Shown here piece after piece: positions 34,035 to 43,832 of a stretch of DNA of 64,000 nucleotides (positions are counted from its first letter, which is position 1; every line of letters begins with the position of its first letter). Both the position numbers and the translations under genes were made by a program. The notes under the pieces were generated by a model, which was not told where the DNA came from, searched no databases, and saw only the letters and a program-made list of their open reading frames with translations. The stretch covers positions 1 through 64,000 of the forward strand of contig NZ_JACHXI010000020.1 of assembly GCF_014191985.1 (NCBI RefSeq), written 5' to 3'. The stretch is from Azomonas macrocytogenes. Lineage in GTDB: Bacteria; Pseudomonadota; Gammaproteobacteria; Pseudomonadales; Pseudomonadaceae.

Positions 34035-34958
34035 ATGTGTACCATTTGTGGCTGCGAAACCGGCGAGGCTCGGATCGAAGGTCAGGCGTATCGCGTGCAG
34101 ACCCAGGAGCGGATTCGGCATAGCCATATGAACATCCGGCGAGCAGTTGCTCCGGTAATTCCTGCGGCGGACAAGCCGGTGAGCGACGGGTTGGATCTGC
34201 ATTTCGGCCAGGGCCCGGCGCATGCTCATGTACCGGGCTTGAGCCAAAGCCGCATGGTACAGATCGAGAAGGACATCCTGGGCAAGAACGCTGGCTATGC
34301 TGCGCAGAATCGCAGCCGTTTCGAGGCGTTGTCGCTGTTTGCGCTGAATCTGGTGTCCAGCCCCGGTTCCGGCAAGACCACCTTGCTGACCAGCACCATC
34401 CGGCAACTGGGTGGGCGCCTGCCGTTGGCCGTGATCGAGGGTGACCAGCAGACTGCCAATGATGCCGAGCGTATCCGTGCTACCGGCGTGCCGGCGGTGC
34501 AAGTCAATACCGGCAAGGGTTGCCATCTGGATGCCCATATGGTCGGCCTGGCTCTCGAACGACTGGAGCACCTGGACGGCGGGCTGCTGTTCATCGAAAA
34601 CGTGGGCAATCTGGTTTGCCCGGCCGCCTTTGATCTGGGCGAGGCGCACAAGGTCGTCATCCTGTCGGTGACCGAGGGCGAGGACAAGCCGCTCAAGTAC
34701 CCGGACATGTTTCATGCTGCGGACCTGATGTTGTTGAACAAGATCGACCTGCTGCCGCATCTGGATTTCGCTGTCGAGGCGTGTATCGAATATGCCCGTC
34801 GGGTCAATCCACGAATCGAAGTGCTCGAGGTTTCCGCGCGCACCGGAGTGGGCATGGGCGAATGGCTGGACTGGATCGACCGCCGCCGTACGGCCCGTAT
34901 TCATGCCCGTATCGACGCCTTGAACGAGCAGGCCCGGGCGCTTGAGGCTCTGCTCTGA
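34035..34958 (+). CDS. hypB: HypB, nickel-binding GTPase
   Basis: A 307-residue SIMIBI-class GTPase. The N-terminal MCTICGC is the high-affinity nickel site. A P-loop [16 protein letters not shown], the zinc/nickel CH pair in [11 protein letters not shown], and NKIDLL guanine specificity follow. The linker has only scattered histidines ([16 protein letters not shown]), not the long polyhistidine stretch used by some rhizobial HypB proteins for nickel storage. Confidence 0.97.
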   Translation: MCTICGCETGEARIEGQAYRVQTQERIRHSHMNIRRAVAPVIPAADKPVSDGLDLHFGQGPAHAHVPGLSQSRMVQIEKDILGKNAGYAAQNRSRFEALSLFALNLVSSPGSGKTTLLTSTIRQLGGRLPLAVIEGDQQTANDAERIRATGVPAVQVNTGKGCHLDAHMVGLALERLEHLDGGLLFIENVGNLVCPAAFDLGEAHKVVILSVTEGEDKPLKYPDMFHAADLMLLNKIDLLPHLDFAVEACIEYARRVNPRIEVLEVSARTGVGMGEWLDWIDRRRTARIHARIDALNEQARALEALL

Positions 34959-34981
34959 ACAACGCTGCCGAGGTCGCTGAA

Positions 34982-37288
34982 ATGCTCCGGTTGCGACTGC
35001 TGTTGAGCGGGCAGGTGCAAGGCGTGGGCATGCGACCTTTCGTCTATCGGCTGGCGACAGCGCTGGGGTTGTGTGGACAGGTGTGCAATACACGGCAGGG
35101 CGTGCGCATCGATCTGCAAGGCTCCGTCGCCGACTTGGCGAGCTTCACGAGTCGTCTACAGGCTGAACTGCCGCCGTTGGCGCGGATCGATGCGCTCCAG
35201 CGCGAAATCTGCCCGAGCGAACTTCGCTTCGAGCGCTTCGACATTATCCATACGCTGGATGAGCCAGCGCCGCTCATGCTCGGCGCGCCGCCGGATGCGG
35301 CGGTGTGCCCGGACTGTCTGACCGAGCTGTTCGATCCGCACAATCGCCGCTGGCGTTACCCCTTCATCAACTGTACCCACTGCGGGCCACGCTACACGCT
35401 GATGGAGCGCTTGCCTTACGACCGGGCCGGCACCAGCATGGCGTGCTTCGAGCTGTGCCCAGCCTGCCAGCAGGAATATGACGACCCGGCCGACCGGCGC
35501 TTTCATGCCCAACCCAATGCCTGTCCGGTCTGTGGGCCGCAGCTCTGGGGTGAGGACGGCGCTGGCCGGCGTCTGGCTGGCGATCCTGTGGCGCAGACGC
35601 TGGCGGTCATCGAGCAGGGCGGCATCGTCGCGCTGCGGGGTGTCGGCGGTTTCCATCTGCTGTGCGATGCGCGCAATGCCGAGGCTGTGGCTGAGTTGCG
35701 GCGGCGCAAGCGGCGGCCGGAAAAACCCTTCGCCCTGATGGCCGCCAATCTGCCCACATTGGAAACACTGGTCGAGTTGACCGACGTTGGTTGTCGCGAG
35801 TTATCCAGCCCGGCAGCCCCTGTTGTGCTGCAGCGCAAACGACCCGCCGCTGCCGTACTGGCTCCGCAACTGGCGCCACGGCTCGGTTGGCTGGGGGTCA
35901 TGCTGCCGCACAGTCCATTGCACTGGCTGTTGTTCCACGAAGTGGCCGGGCGGCCGGGTGGGATTGATTGGACCAGGCGAGTGCAGTCACTCGTTCTGGT
36001 AATGACCAGCGCCAATCGGCAGGGCGAGCCGCTGATGACCGATAACGACGAGGCCCGCCGTACGCTGGCCGGGATCGCCGATCTCTGGTTGCTGCATGAT
36101 CGGGAGATCGTGAGGCGCTGCGACGATTCGGTCATCAATGCCATCGGCGCCCCGCCAGCCGTCATTCGTCTGGGGCGCGGCTTGGCGCCACAGTTCATCG
36201 AACTGCCTTGGAGCGGTCCAGCGATCCTGGCGCTGGGCGGGCAGCTGAAAACCACCATCTGCCTGACGCGTGGCAACCAGGCCTATATTTCCCAGCATAT
36301 CGGCGATCTCGACAATGCCGACAACTGTCGTGCTCTGGAGCGGACGGTCGCGCAACTGAGTGAACTGCTGGATATCCAGCCCGAGCATGTCGCCTGCGAT
36401 CTGCATGCGGATTTCCATTCCAGCCGTTTCGCCCACGATTACGCCGAGCGCCATGGCCTGCCGCTGCGCCCGGTACAGCATCATCATGCGCATCTCTGTG
36501 CGGTGATGGCCGAGCATGGAATCAGCGAGCCGATATTGGGGCTGGCGCTGGATGGCTTTGGGCTGGGGTGGGATGGCCAGTTGCGTGGCGGTGAGTTGTT
36601 GGCAGTCTCTACGGACGGTTTCATGCCACTGGGCGAACTGGCTCCGCTGCCTTTGCCCGGCGGCGATAAAGGTGCCCGCGAGCCATGGCGCATGGCCGCG
36701 GCCGTGTTGCATACATTGGGGCGAAACCGGCAGATTGCCGAGCGTTTCGCCGACCAGCCGGCCTGCGTAACCGTTGCTCGAATGCTCGCCCGCGAGTTCA
36801 ATTGCCCGCTCACCAGCAGTGCCGGTCGCCTGTTCGATGCGGCGGCTGGGTTGCTAGGCATCTGTCTGCGGCAGGATTTCGAGGCGCAGGCAGCGCTATT
36901 GCTGGAGTCGCTGGTCGTCGAGCTGCCGTTGGTGGAGCCCGGTCTTTGGCACATCAGGCCGGATAATCAGCTGGATTGCCTACCCTTGCTGGAGCGCCTG
37001 GCGGAAATGACCGATCCGCAGACCGGTGCAGAATTGTTTCATGCGGTCCTGATCGAGGCGCTGGCTGCCTGGGTAACGGCGACCGCCACGCAACATGGGC
37101 TTGAGCGAGTCGTCCTGAGTGGCGGCTGTTTTCTGAATATGTGCCTGCGCGATGGCTTGCGCGAGCGCTTGAAGCACAACGGGCTGCAGGTATGGCTACC
37201 GGAACGAGTCCCGGCGAACGATGCCGGCTTGTCGCTGGGGCAGGCGTGGGCAGTCCTGTTGAGCAGACAGAACATCAACATGAGGTAA
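34982..37288 (+). CDS. hypF: HypF, carbamoyltransferase for CN ligand synthesis
   Basis: A 768-residue multidomain enzyme that makes carbamoyl-adenylate and passes the carbamoyl group to HypE. An acylphosphatase domain (~1-90, [16 protein letters not shown]) is followed by two zinc fingers (CPDC/CTHC and CPAC/CPVC), a YrdC-like domain ([13 protein letters not shown]) and a Kae1-like carbamoyltransferase domain ([30 protein letters not shown]). All domains are intact. Confidence 0.97.
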   Translation: MLRLRLLLSGQVQGVGMRPFVYRLATALGLCGQVCNTRQGVRIDLQGSVADLASFTSRLQAELPPLARIDALQREICPSELRFERFDIIHTLDEPAPLMLGAPPDAAVCPDCLTELFDPHNRRWRYPFINCTHCGPRYTLMERLPYDRAGTSMACFELCPACQQEYDDPADRRFHAQPNACPVCGPQLWGEDGAGRRLAGDPVAQTLAVIEQGGIVALRGVGGFHLLCDARNAEAVAELRRRKRRPEKPFALMAANLPTLETLVELTDVGCRELSSPAAPVVLQRKRPAAAVLAPQLAPRLGWLGVMLPHSPLHWLLFHEVAGRPGGIDWTRRVQSLVLVMTSANRQGEPLMTDNDEARRTLAGIADLWLLHDREIVRRCDDSVINAIGAPPAVIRLGRGLAPQFIELPWSGPAILALGGQLKTTICLTRGNQAYISQHIGDLDNADNCRALERTVAQLSELLDIQPEHVACDLHADFHSSRFAHDYAERHGLPLRPVQHHHAHLCAVMAEHGISEPILGLALDGFGLGWDGQLRGGELLAVSTDGFMPLGELAPLPLPGGDKGAREPWRMAAAVLHTLGRNRQIAERFADQPACVTVARMLAREFNCPLTSSAGRLFDAAAGLLGICLRQDFEAQAALLLESLVVELPLVEPGLWHIRPDNQLDCLPLLERLAEMTDPQTGAELFHAVLIEALAAWVTATATQHGLERVVLSGGCFLNMCLRDGLRERLKHNGLQVWLPERVPANDAGLSLGQAWAVLLSRQNINMR

Positions 37289-37293
37289 CGCAG

Positions 37294-37548
37294 ATGTGCC
37301 TGGCAATTCCGGTTCGTATCGAAGAACTGGTCGATGAAGAAACCGCCGTCGCGCACATCGGTGGCTTGCGCAAGACCATCAATATCGCGCTGGTGGATGG
37401 GTTGCAGGTTGGTGACTACGTCATCCTACATGTCGGCTTTGCCCTGGAGAAACTCGACGAGCAAGAAGCGCAACGGACGTTGGCCCTGTTCACGGAGCTG
37501 GGGCAACTGGAACAAGTGCAGCAGGCTGCGCTGGAGGATGCCTCATGA
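37294..37548 (+). CDS. hypC: HypC, hydrogenase maturation chaperone
   Basis: An 84-residue chaperone with the essential cysteine in [12 protein letters not shown]; it carries the Fe(CN)2CO fragment between HypD and the large subunit. Starts 5 bp after hypF and overlaps hypD (ATGA). An upstream in-frame extension into hypF is not a real start. Confidence 0.97.
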   Translation: MCLAIPVRIEELVDEETAVAHIGGLRKTINIALVDGLQVGDYVILHVGFALEKLDEQEAQRTLALFTELGQLEQVQQAALEDAS

Positions 37549-38693
37549 AGTACGTCGATGAATTTCGCGATGGCGACAAGGCACGGCTCCTTGCCGCCCG
37601 CATCGCTGCCGAAGCGAGTCCGCTGCGTCTGTATCATCTGATGGAGTTCTGCGGCGGGCATACCCACGCCATTTTTCGCTATGGCATTGTGGACCTGCTG
37701 CCGGATAACGTGCGGCTGATCCATGGACCGGGTTGTCCGGTCTGCGTGATGCCTGTCGCCCGCCTGGATCTGGCGCTCGATCTGGCGCGCCGACCGGGTG
37801 TGATGCTCTGCACCTATGGCGACATGCTGCGGGTGCCCGGCTCAGGCCGGCTGACCCTGTTGAAAGTACGTGCCGAAGGCGCTGACGTGCGGATGCTGTA
37901 TTCACCTGCCGATGCCTTGAAGCTGGCGCAGGCGCATCCGGATAAGGAGGTGGTGTTCTTCGCCATCGGTTTCGAGACTACTACGCCGCCTACTGCCCTG
38001 GTGATCGAACAGGCGCGAAGGCTGGGCCTGAAGAATTTTTCGGTGCTCTGCAACCACGTCCTGACCCCAGCGGCGATGCATGCGATTCTTACCACGCCCG
38101 AGTCGGAATCCGGCGAGCTGCAACTGGATGGCTTCATTGGGCCGGCGCATGTCAGCACTGTGATCGGCAGCGCGCCTTACGAACCGTTTCCCGAGCGCTA
38201 TGGCAAGCCGGTCGTGATTGCCGGTTTCGAGCCCTTGGATGTATTGCAGGCGATTCTGATGCTGGTGCGGCAACTCAATGATGGGCGCGCCATGGTGGAA
38301 AATGAATTCACCCGCGCCGTGACCCGTGAAGGCAATACCAAGGCGAAGGGGTTGACCGAAAAGGTTTTCGAACCGCGCGAAAGCTTTGAATGGCGTGGTC
38401 TGGGTAGCGTGCCGTACAGCGCCCTGCGAATTCGCGAAGCCTATGGCGAATTCGATGCCGAACGGCGTTTTGCGCTGCACGTAAAGCCCGTGCAGGAAAA
38501 CCGGGCTTGCGAATGCCCGGCAATCCTGCGCGGAGTGAAAAATCCACGCGATTGCCGGCTGTTCGGCACGTCCTGCACGCCGGATAACCCGCTTGGTTCC
38601 TGCATGGTGTCATCCGAAGGCGCGTGCGCCGCTTATTACCGCTACGGTCGGTATCGCGAAGCAGGGGCTGCGGCCCGGCAGGTGTATGCATGA
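37545..38693 (+). CDS. hypD: HypD, Fe-S scaffold for Fe(CN)2CO assembly
   Basis: A 382-residue protein with the redox cysteines in [10 protein letters not shown] and [10 protein letters not shown]. The C-terminal [4Fe-4S] ligands are [34 protein letters not shown]. It binds HypC and receives cyanide from HypE. Coupled on both sides by 4-bp overlaps. Confidence 0.97.
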   Translation: MKYVDEFRDGDKARLLAARIAAEASPLRLYHLMEFCGGHTHAIFRYGIVDLLPDNVRLIHGPGCPVCVMPVARLDLALDLARRPGVMLCTYGDMLRVPGSGRLTLLKVRAEGADVRMLYSPADALKLAQAHPDKEVVFFAIGFETTTPPTALVIEQARRLGLKNFSVLCNHVLTPAAMHAILTTPESESGELQLDGFIGPAHVSTVIGSAPYEPFPERYGKPVVIAGFEPLDVLQAILMLVRQLNDGRAMVENEFTRAVTREGNTKAKGLTEKVFEPRESFEWRGLGSVPYSALRIREAYGEFDAERRFALHVKPVQENRACECPAILRGVKNPRDCRLFGTSCTPDNPLGSCMVSSEGACAAYYRYGRYREAGAAARQVYA

Positions 38694-39715
38694 ACCGGCT
38701 CGATCTACGCAACGGCAAGGTGGAGATGGTACACGGCAGCGGTGGCCGGGCGATGGGGCAATTGATCCGGGAATTATTTGCCGCAGCCTTTCGCAACGAG
38801 TGGCTGGATCAAGGCAACGATCAGGCTCAATTCAGCTTGCCGCCGGGGCGGGTGGTCATGGCTACCGATAGCCATGTGATCGCGCCGCTGTTTTTCCCTG
38901 GCGGGGATATCGGCAGCCTGTCCGTGCACGGCACCATCAACGATGTGGCGATGGCTGGCGCCAGGCCTTGTTACCTGGCTGCCGGTTTCATCCTGGAGGA
39001 AGGTTTTCCGCTGGCCGACTTGCAGCGCATCGTCGAGTCAATGGCTGCTGCCTCGCGTGCAGCCGGGGTGCCGATCGTGACCGGTGATACCAAGGTCGTG
39101 GAGCGCGGCAAGGGCGATGGCGTATTCATCACTACGACTGGCGTGGGCGTGATGCCCCCAGGGGTAGAGCTTTCCGGAGATCGCGCTCGGCCAGGTGACA
39201 GGATTCTGCTTTCCGGGAATATTGGCGATCACGGAGTGACCATCCTGTCGTTACGCGAGAGCCTGGGCTTCGAGACAGAGATCGGTTCCGATTCCCAGGC
39301 ATTGCATACCCTGGTAGCGGCAATGGTGGAGGCAGTGCCGGAAATCCGCTGCCTGCGCGATCCGACTCGTGGTGGACTGGCCAACACCTTGAACGAGTTG
39401 GCGCAGCAGTCCGGCGTCGGTATGCAATTGCTCGAACGGGAAATTCCGGTGCGCGAGCCGGTGCGGGCAGCTTGTGAGTTTCTTGGGTTGGATCCGCTGT
39501 ATGTCGCCAACGAAGGCAAGCTGATCGCCATCTGCCCGGTGGAACAGGCTGAACGGTTACTGGCGACAATGCGCGCCCACCCGCAAGGACGTGATGCAGC
39601 GATCATTGGTACGGTGGTTGAGGATGTCCAGTGTTTCGTGCAGATGGAAACACTGTTCGGTGGCAATCGCATGGTGGACTGGCTTAATGGAGAACAACTG
39701 CCGCGTATCTGCTGA
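38690..39715 (+). CDS. hypE: HypE, thiocarbamate dehydratase
   Basis: A 341-residue PurM-type ATPase that dehydrates the carbamoyl group on its C-terminal cysteine. The protein ends in PRIC, the required modified terminus. MVHGSGGRAMGQLI opens the ATP-binding part. The start at 38690 overlaps the hypD stop (ATGA). This is the last gene of the operon. Confidence 0.97.
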   Translation: MNRLDLRNGKVEMVHGSGGRAMGQLIRELFAAAFRNEWLDQGNDQAQFSLPPGRVVMATDSHVIAPLFFPGGDIGSLSVHGTINDVAMAGARPCYLAAGFILEEGFPLADLQRIVESMAAASRAAGVPIVTGDTKVVERGKGDGVFITTTGVGVMPPGVELSGDRARPGDRILLSGNIGDHGVTILSLRESLGFETEIGSDSQALHTLVAAMVEAVPEIRCLRDPTRGGLANTLNELAQQSGVGMQLLEREIPVREPVRAACEFLGLDPLYVANEGKLIAICPVEQAERLLATMRAHPQGRDAAIIGTVVEDVQCFVQMETLFGGNRMVDWLNGEQLPRIC

Positions 39716-39741
39716 GCCGATTCATGGGCGACACCTAAAAG

Positions 39742-39767
39742 AAGACCGGGCACGCAGGCCCGGTCTT
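39742..39767. terminator. Bidirectional terminator between hypE and hupE
   Basis: A 10-bp stem (AAGACCGGGC with GCCCGGTCTT) around a six-base loop, with A-rich and T-rich sides, between convergent hypE and hupE. It should stop both transcripts. Confidence 0.88.
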
Positions 39768-39787
39768 TGGTTTTCCAGCAAGCGCCA

Positions 39788-40351
39788 TCAGACCATCATC
39801 AACGCACCGCTGGCGGCGATCAGCGCGCCAGCTCCACGGGCCAGCAGCGGCAAGCGCTGACGAAGCGTCGTGGTGAGCAGCCCTCCGGTCACGTGCAGGG
39901 CGAGACTGGCCGCGAGGAAGCCGCTGGCAAAGGCGATCACGCTGCCGCTGGCTTCCGCGCCATGGGCATAGCCATGGAAGATCGCAAAAAAGCCCGCCAG
40001 GGCCAGCGATACGAAAGCGGGTAGGCGAATGGCGCTGGCGAGCAACAGGCCCAGGAGCAGGACGGAAAGTGCGATACCGGTTTCCAGCAGCGGCAGTCCC
40101 GTACCGGCCACGCCCATGGCGAATCCGGCCAGCAAGGCCGTCAGGAAGGTCGCTGGAACAGCGATCTGCATGGCTCGTGGTTGCAGCGCAGCCCAGATAC
40201 CGATGGCCAGCATTGCCAACAGATGATCTGCTCCGGTAAAGGGATGGAGCAAGCCGGCAATCAGACCGTTCCCGTCATGGCCGGCATGGGCGAATGCCGC
40301 ACCGGGCAACAAAGCCAGGGCAAGCAGGGAAAACAGATGACGTTTGTTCAT
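39788..40351 (-). CDS. hupE: HupE/UreJ-family nickel permease-like protein
   Basis: A 187-residue membrane protein. A signal peptide (to GAAFA) is followed by HAGHDG and then LLHPFTGADHLLAMLAIG, the HPFxGxDHxxxM motif of HupE/UreJ nickel transporters. Six to seven membrane helices follow, with HGYAHGAE in helix IV. The start at 40351 has AGGAG upstream. It is convergent with the hydrogenase operon and probably supplies it with nickel, but from its own promoter. Confidence 0.93.
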   Translation of the reverse strand: MNKRHLFSLLALALLPGAAFAHAGHDGNGLIAGLLHPFTGADHLLAMLAIGIWAALQPRAMQIAVPATFLTALLAGFAMGVAGTGLPLLETGIALSVLLLGLLLASAIRLPAFVSLALAGFFAIFHGYAHGAEASGSVIAFASGFLAASLALHVTGGLLTTTLRQRLPLLARGAGALIAASGALMMV

Positions 40352-40693
40352 GAGCAACTCCTGATGATCGATTTCGTCATGCCGGCGACCTTCCATGAAG
40401 TGCCGTATTAAAGATGAAGAGAGGCGCAGCTTAATTCAAAAGCACAGCAGTCACCATGTTCGAATCAGCGCCTTGCATAGCTGTTTTGTCTTGTGGCAAC
40501 GGAGGTATGGTTGTCCGCCAAAAACCGCTTTCAAGTCTCGGACCTTGATTTATACTCGGACAAGCGGTCGTTGCTGGAAACGCATTTCCATTCCGCAGCA
40601 CGCAGCAGATGGATGCCGAAATGCTCGGTTTCTTGTCGAACCGCGAAGCGCCCTCGTCAGGGGGAACAATAAAAGCGAATTGGAGATGTGCTA
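40352..40693. other. Divergent gap hupE/cspA-like, long leader of the cold-shock gene
   Basis: 342 bp without a supported gene. Cold-shock genes often have long structured leaders, which would fit here, but no cold-box or clear promoter was identified by eye. Confidence 0.4.
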
Positions 40694-40903
40694 ATGGCTG
40701 GTCGTGAAACAGGAACCGTCAAATGGTTCAACGATGCCAAGGGGTACGGGTTTATTCAGCGTGAAGGCGGCGCGGACGTATTCGTCCACTATCGGGCTAT
40801 TCGCGGCGAAGGCCACCGCTCTCTTGTAGAAGGTCAGAAGGTCGAGTTTTCGGTTACCGACGGCCAGAAAGGCCTGCAGGCCGAAGACGTCGCCAGCGTC
40901 TGA
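40694..40903 (+). CDS. Cold-shock domain protein (CspA family)
   Basis: A 69-residue single cold-shock domain: [20 protein letters not shown] with RNP1 KGYGFI, and VFVHYRAI as RNP2. It binds single-stranded nucleic acids and can melt RNA structure. The start at 40694 ([12 protein letters not shown]) has GGAG 10 bp upstream; a TTG start two codons earlier is less likely. RNP2 has Tyr (VFVHY) where many Csp proteins have Phe. Confidence 0.95.
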   Translation: MAGRETGTVKWFNDAKGYGFIQREGGADVFVHYRAIRGEGHRSLVEGQKVEFSVTDGQKGLQAEDVASV

Positions 40904-40922
40904 TCGTACTGCTGGCGTTGCC

Positions 40923-40956
40923 GAAAGAGGCCCGTTGCAGGCGGGTTCCTCTTTTC
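40923..40956. terminator. Terminator between the cold-shock gene and a convergent gene
   Basis: GAAAGAGG...CCTCTTTTC with an inner CCCG/CGGG pairing forms a strong hairpin ending in TTTTC, between convergent stop codons; likely bidirectional. Confidence 0.75.
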
Positions 40957-40963
40957 ATTCAGT

Positions 40964-41338
40964 TCAACCGGTGCGCCAGATGATCTCTTGCTCGCCTTGC
41001 TCGGTAAGGCTGATCCAGCGGTCGGCTTCCTCCTCTTGTTCGTCTTCCTGCCAACCTCCCGGCGCACAACGAATTTCCACCTGCAAGGCCTGATAGGCAT
41101 CCCGGGCGCAGGCCAGATCGTCTTCCCAGGGCGTGTTGTCACTTTCCAGCAGCAGGCTGTGCCATTTACCAACGGCCTTGGGTAGCCAGACTATCGGGAT
41201 TCCACTGGCGGATTCGCAGGTGGAAACCTCCCCTTTGGACTGCCAGGGCGAACAAGGCCCGAGGCTCTGTTCCAGCCAGGTTCCTACAGTTTGCCGATCG
41301 GCATCCTTGAGATAGATCTCGATATCCGGTTGACGCAT
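40964..41338 (-). CDS. Conserved hypothetical protein (124 aa)
   Basis: A soluble acidic 124-residue protein with an opening MRQPDIEIYLKDADRQTVGTW, a mid-region PIVWLPKAVGKWHSLLLES and an acidic EDEQEEEADRW stretch. I do not recognise a characterised family; similar proteins occur in Pseudomonas genomes as far as I recall. No signal peptide. It lies downstream of the DUF2076-like gene on the same strand but behind a terminator. Confidence 0.75.
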   Translation of the reverse strand: MRQPDIEIYLKDADRQTVGTWLEQSLGPCSPWQSKGEVSTCESASGIPIVWLPKAVGKWHSLLLESDNTPWEDDLACARDAYQALQVEIRCAPGGWQEDEQEEEADRWISLTEQGEQEIIWRTG

Positions 41339-41384
41339 GAAAGGGGACCTTGTGCGTGATGGGTGCTTGCTTGAGGCGAAACGA

Positions 41385-41409
41385 AACTCACCGCCCCAGG
41401 CGGTGAGTT
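41385..41409 (-). terminator. Terminator of the DUF2076-like gene
   Basis: An 11-bp perfect stem (AACTCACCGCC with GGCGGTGAGTT) and CCA loop, followed on the minus strand by TTTCGTTTCG, 37 bp after the stop of the upstream gene. Confidence 0.82.
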
Positions 41410-41446
41410 GGCCAGAATCCAGGCTGGTGAAGGTAGCCGGAAGCTG

Positions 41447-42169
41447 TCAGACGAAAGAGTCGTCGTCGCTATCGAAGAAACCACCGTCGTCACCGCCAGA
41501 ATCTGCTTGCTGGAAGTCATCGCTGCCATAATTGTCATCCATGCCTGAGTCAGCCCAGGCCCCTTGATCGGGCTCGGCAGCGCCGGTATCGGCTACAGCT
41601 GGAGCGGGTTCTTCATTGATGACCTGGACGATTTCTTCCGGAGACGAGTCGTGGAAAAGGCCGGAAATGGTATCGGCCAGCAGCATACCACCTGCCACAC
41701 CCACTGCTGTTTGCATGGCTCCAGCCAGGAAGCCCCCGGAGCGGGAAGGGGCTGCTGCTGCATTGTTGCCCCAGCCAGCCGGATTGCCCTGGCCGTAGTT
41801 CTGCTGATTGCCCTGGCGCGGACCAGGCTCGTTCCAGCCGCTCCGGCTGGGTGTCGCTACCGATGTTTTATGGCTGGGCTGCTGGTCGCCACCACCGAAC
41901 AGACTCGACAGGAATCCACCACTGCTGGGGCGGCTTTGCTGGAGTGAAGCTACCTGGGCTTCCAGCTCTTTTATGCGTTGGTCCAGACGCTTGAGCGCTG
42001 CTTCCTGGATGAGAATGACCTGAGCCATGTAGTAGGGGGCGGCAGGTTGCTCGCGCAGGCGCGCCTGGATGAGTTGCTCGGCTTGGCTATCGCGCGTGGC
42101 TGTCTGGTTTTCGGCTTCTTTGAGACGGGTGAACAAGCCGTCGATAAGCTTCTGTTCTTCAGTTTGCAT
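41447..42169 (-). CDS. DUF2076 family protein
   Basis: A ~240-residue protein. The N-terminal ~85 residues (MQTEEQKLIDGLFTRLKEAE, AAPYYMAQVILIQEAALKRL) are the DUF2076 helical core with a coiled-coil segment (ALKRLDQRIKELEAQVASLQ). It then has a glycine/glutamine/asparagine-rich low-complexity middle with FLSSLFGGG and a short hydrophobic helix. The tail is very acidic (DSDDDSFV). The function is unknown. The start at 42169 is preceded by AGGAAACC. Confidence 0.85.
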   Translation of the reverse strand: MQTEEQKLIDGLFTRLKEAENQTATRDSQAEQLIQARLREQPAAPYYMAQVILIQEAALKRLDQRIKELEAQVASLQQSRPSSGGFLSSLFGGGDQQPSHKTSVATPSRSGWNEPGPRQGNQQNYGQGNPAGWGNNAAAAPSRSGGFLAGAMQTAVGVAGGMLLADTISGLFHDSSPEEIVQVINEEPAPAVADTGAAEPDQGAWADSGMDDNYGSDDFQQADSGGDDGGFFDSDDDSFV

Positions 42170-42388
42170 GATCGGTTTCCTGTGTACGCGCGGCACTAGA
42201 ACATATCTAGTCTAAACGTTGGTACTTCCTCGTTTGTATTGGTCACGATGGAAGCGGGTTGGCAGAGTGCTCGTGCCTACTAATATGCTGACGAGCCACT
42301 CGTTTTTCAATGTTGCCCGGGAGCGGAGGCGGAATTTGTCTTTCAGGCAATCCCTGCAACCGGATGGAACGTTGCAGCACGTAACGAA

Positions 42389-43528
42389 TCAGGTCAGCAA
42401 GCGCACTAGTGTCCTGTAGTAAATATCGGTCAGCAGATCGAGATCACTGGCCAGAACCTTTTCGTTTACCTGGTGAATGGTGGCGTTGACCGGGCCCAGT
42501 TCGACCACCTGGGTACCCAGGGTCGCAATGAAGCGGCCATCCGACGTGCCGCCGCTGGTGGATGGGGTTGTTTCGCGCCCCGTCACCTCATGAATGCTGG
42601 CGGCGATGGCATCGAGCAAATCGCCCGGTTCGGTGAGAAACGGCAGACCGGACAGGGACCAGTCGATATGCCAGTCCAGCTTGTGCTTGTCGAGAATCAT
42701 CTGGGTGCGTTGCTGCAACCGCTCGACAGTCGACTCGGTGGAAAAACGGAAATTGAATAGCGCGACCAAGGTGCCCGGTATGACGTTGGTCGCACCAGTC
42801 CCGGCATTCAGGTTGGATATCTGGAAACTGGTCGGCGGGAAGAAGGCATTGCCATCGTCCCAATGTTCGGCAGCGAGTTCGGCCAGGGCCGGTGCAGCCA
42901 GATGGATCGGATTTCTGGCCAGGTGTGGATACGCGACATGGCCTTGTTTGCCACGGATGGTCAGCGTGCCGCCAAGAGAGCCGCGGCGGCCATTCTTGAC
43001 CATGTCGCCGAGCAGGTCGGTACTGGATGGCTCGCCGACGATGCACCAATCCAACTGCTGGTTGCGTTCTCGCAGGCGTTCGACCACCGCCCTAGTGCCA
43101 TGCACTGCCGGGCCTTCTTCGTCGCTGGTAATGAGAAAAGCGATCCTGCCGCGGTGGTCTGGATGATCGCTGACAAAGCGCTCCACTGCGACCACCATCG
43201 CCGCGAGGCTGCCTTTCATATCTGCAGCTCCCCGGCCAAGCAGCATGCCCTGGGCGTCGATGATGGGCGCGAATGGTGGTTGCGTCCAGGCATCCTGCGG
43301 GCCGCTGGGGACTACGTCGGTATGCCCGGCAAAACAGAGAACCGGCCCTGTTGTGCCCCGAATCGCCCAGAAGTTCTCTACGCCTTCGATGGGCAGCGGT
43401 TCCGTCTGGAAGCCACAGGCAGCCAGGCGCTTCATCATCAATGGCTGGCAGCCTTCGTCCAGCGGGGTTACGGATGGGCGGCTGATCAGGTCACAGGCCA
43501 ATTCGAGGGTCGGAGAAACGGGGGACAT
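42389..43528 (-). CDS. dapE: DapE, succinyl-diaminopimelate desuccinylase
   Basis: A 379-residue M20 metallohydrolase of lysine/peptidoglycan biosynthesis. Zinc ligands lie in [31 protein letters not shown] and the late [10 protein letters not shown]. Full length for the family. Together with dapD (46327) it supplies the succinylase pathway to meso-diaminopimelate. It diverges from tcdA across a gap occupied by a MITE-like repeat. Confidence 0.97.
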   Translation of the reverse strand: MSPVSPTLELACDLISRPSVTPLDEGCQPLMMKRLAACGFQTEPLPIEGVENFWAIRGTTGPVLCFAGHTDVVPSGPQDAWTQPPFAPIIDAQGMLLGRGAADMKGSLAAMVVAVERFVSDHPDHRGRIAFLITSDEEGPAVHGTRAVVERLRERNQQLDWCIVGEPSSTDLLGDMVKNGRRGSLGGTLTIRGKQGHVAYPHLARNPIHLAAPALAELAAEHWDDGNAFFPPTSFQISNLNAGTGATNVIPGTLVALFNFRFSTESTVERLQQRTQMILDKHKLDWHIDWSLSGLPFLTEPGDLLDAIAASIHEVTGRETTPSTSGGTSDGRFIATLGTQVVELGPVNATIHQVNEKVLASDLDLLTDIYYRTLVRLLT

Positions 43529-43626
43529 GCATGCTCCGCAATGGCGAAAACGAGGTCGGCATAGTAGCAGGCTGGGTGCTTAGGATGATTCTGTATCGAT
43601 GCGAGCAAGGGCATGCCCATGCCCTT

Positions 43627-43800
43627 AGAGCCTGTTCACGATCTGCTGCGCGTCGGCCAAACGGCGATAAAACCGGCCTGGATCGCCAGCCCGGTCGGCA
43701 TGCTCATTTACCACCCGTAAACTCGCGCACGAGCCCGGTCCGCTTCCTCAGTCGTTTTCGCCACCGTTTAGCTCTAGCTCGCGAGATCGTGAACAGGCTC
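43627..43800. mobile_element. MITE-like element, 174 bp, IS5-type
   Basis: Bounded by perfect 17-bp inverted repeats (GAGCCTGTTCACGATCT at 43627-43643 and its complement at 43784-43800) and flanked on both sides by TTA (43624-43626; 43801-43803). TNA duplications of 3 bp are usual for IS5-family subgroups. On the minus strand the last codons before the outer end read RRLADAQQIVNRL, like a transposase C-terminus running into the repeat. This suggests an internal-deletion derivative of a full insertion sequence. It lies within the dapE/tcdA divergent promoter region and reaches to 33 bp before tcdA. Confidence 0.8.
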
Positions 43801-43832
43801 TTATACTTTTCGCTCGTTTTCTGGAGGGTGGC

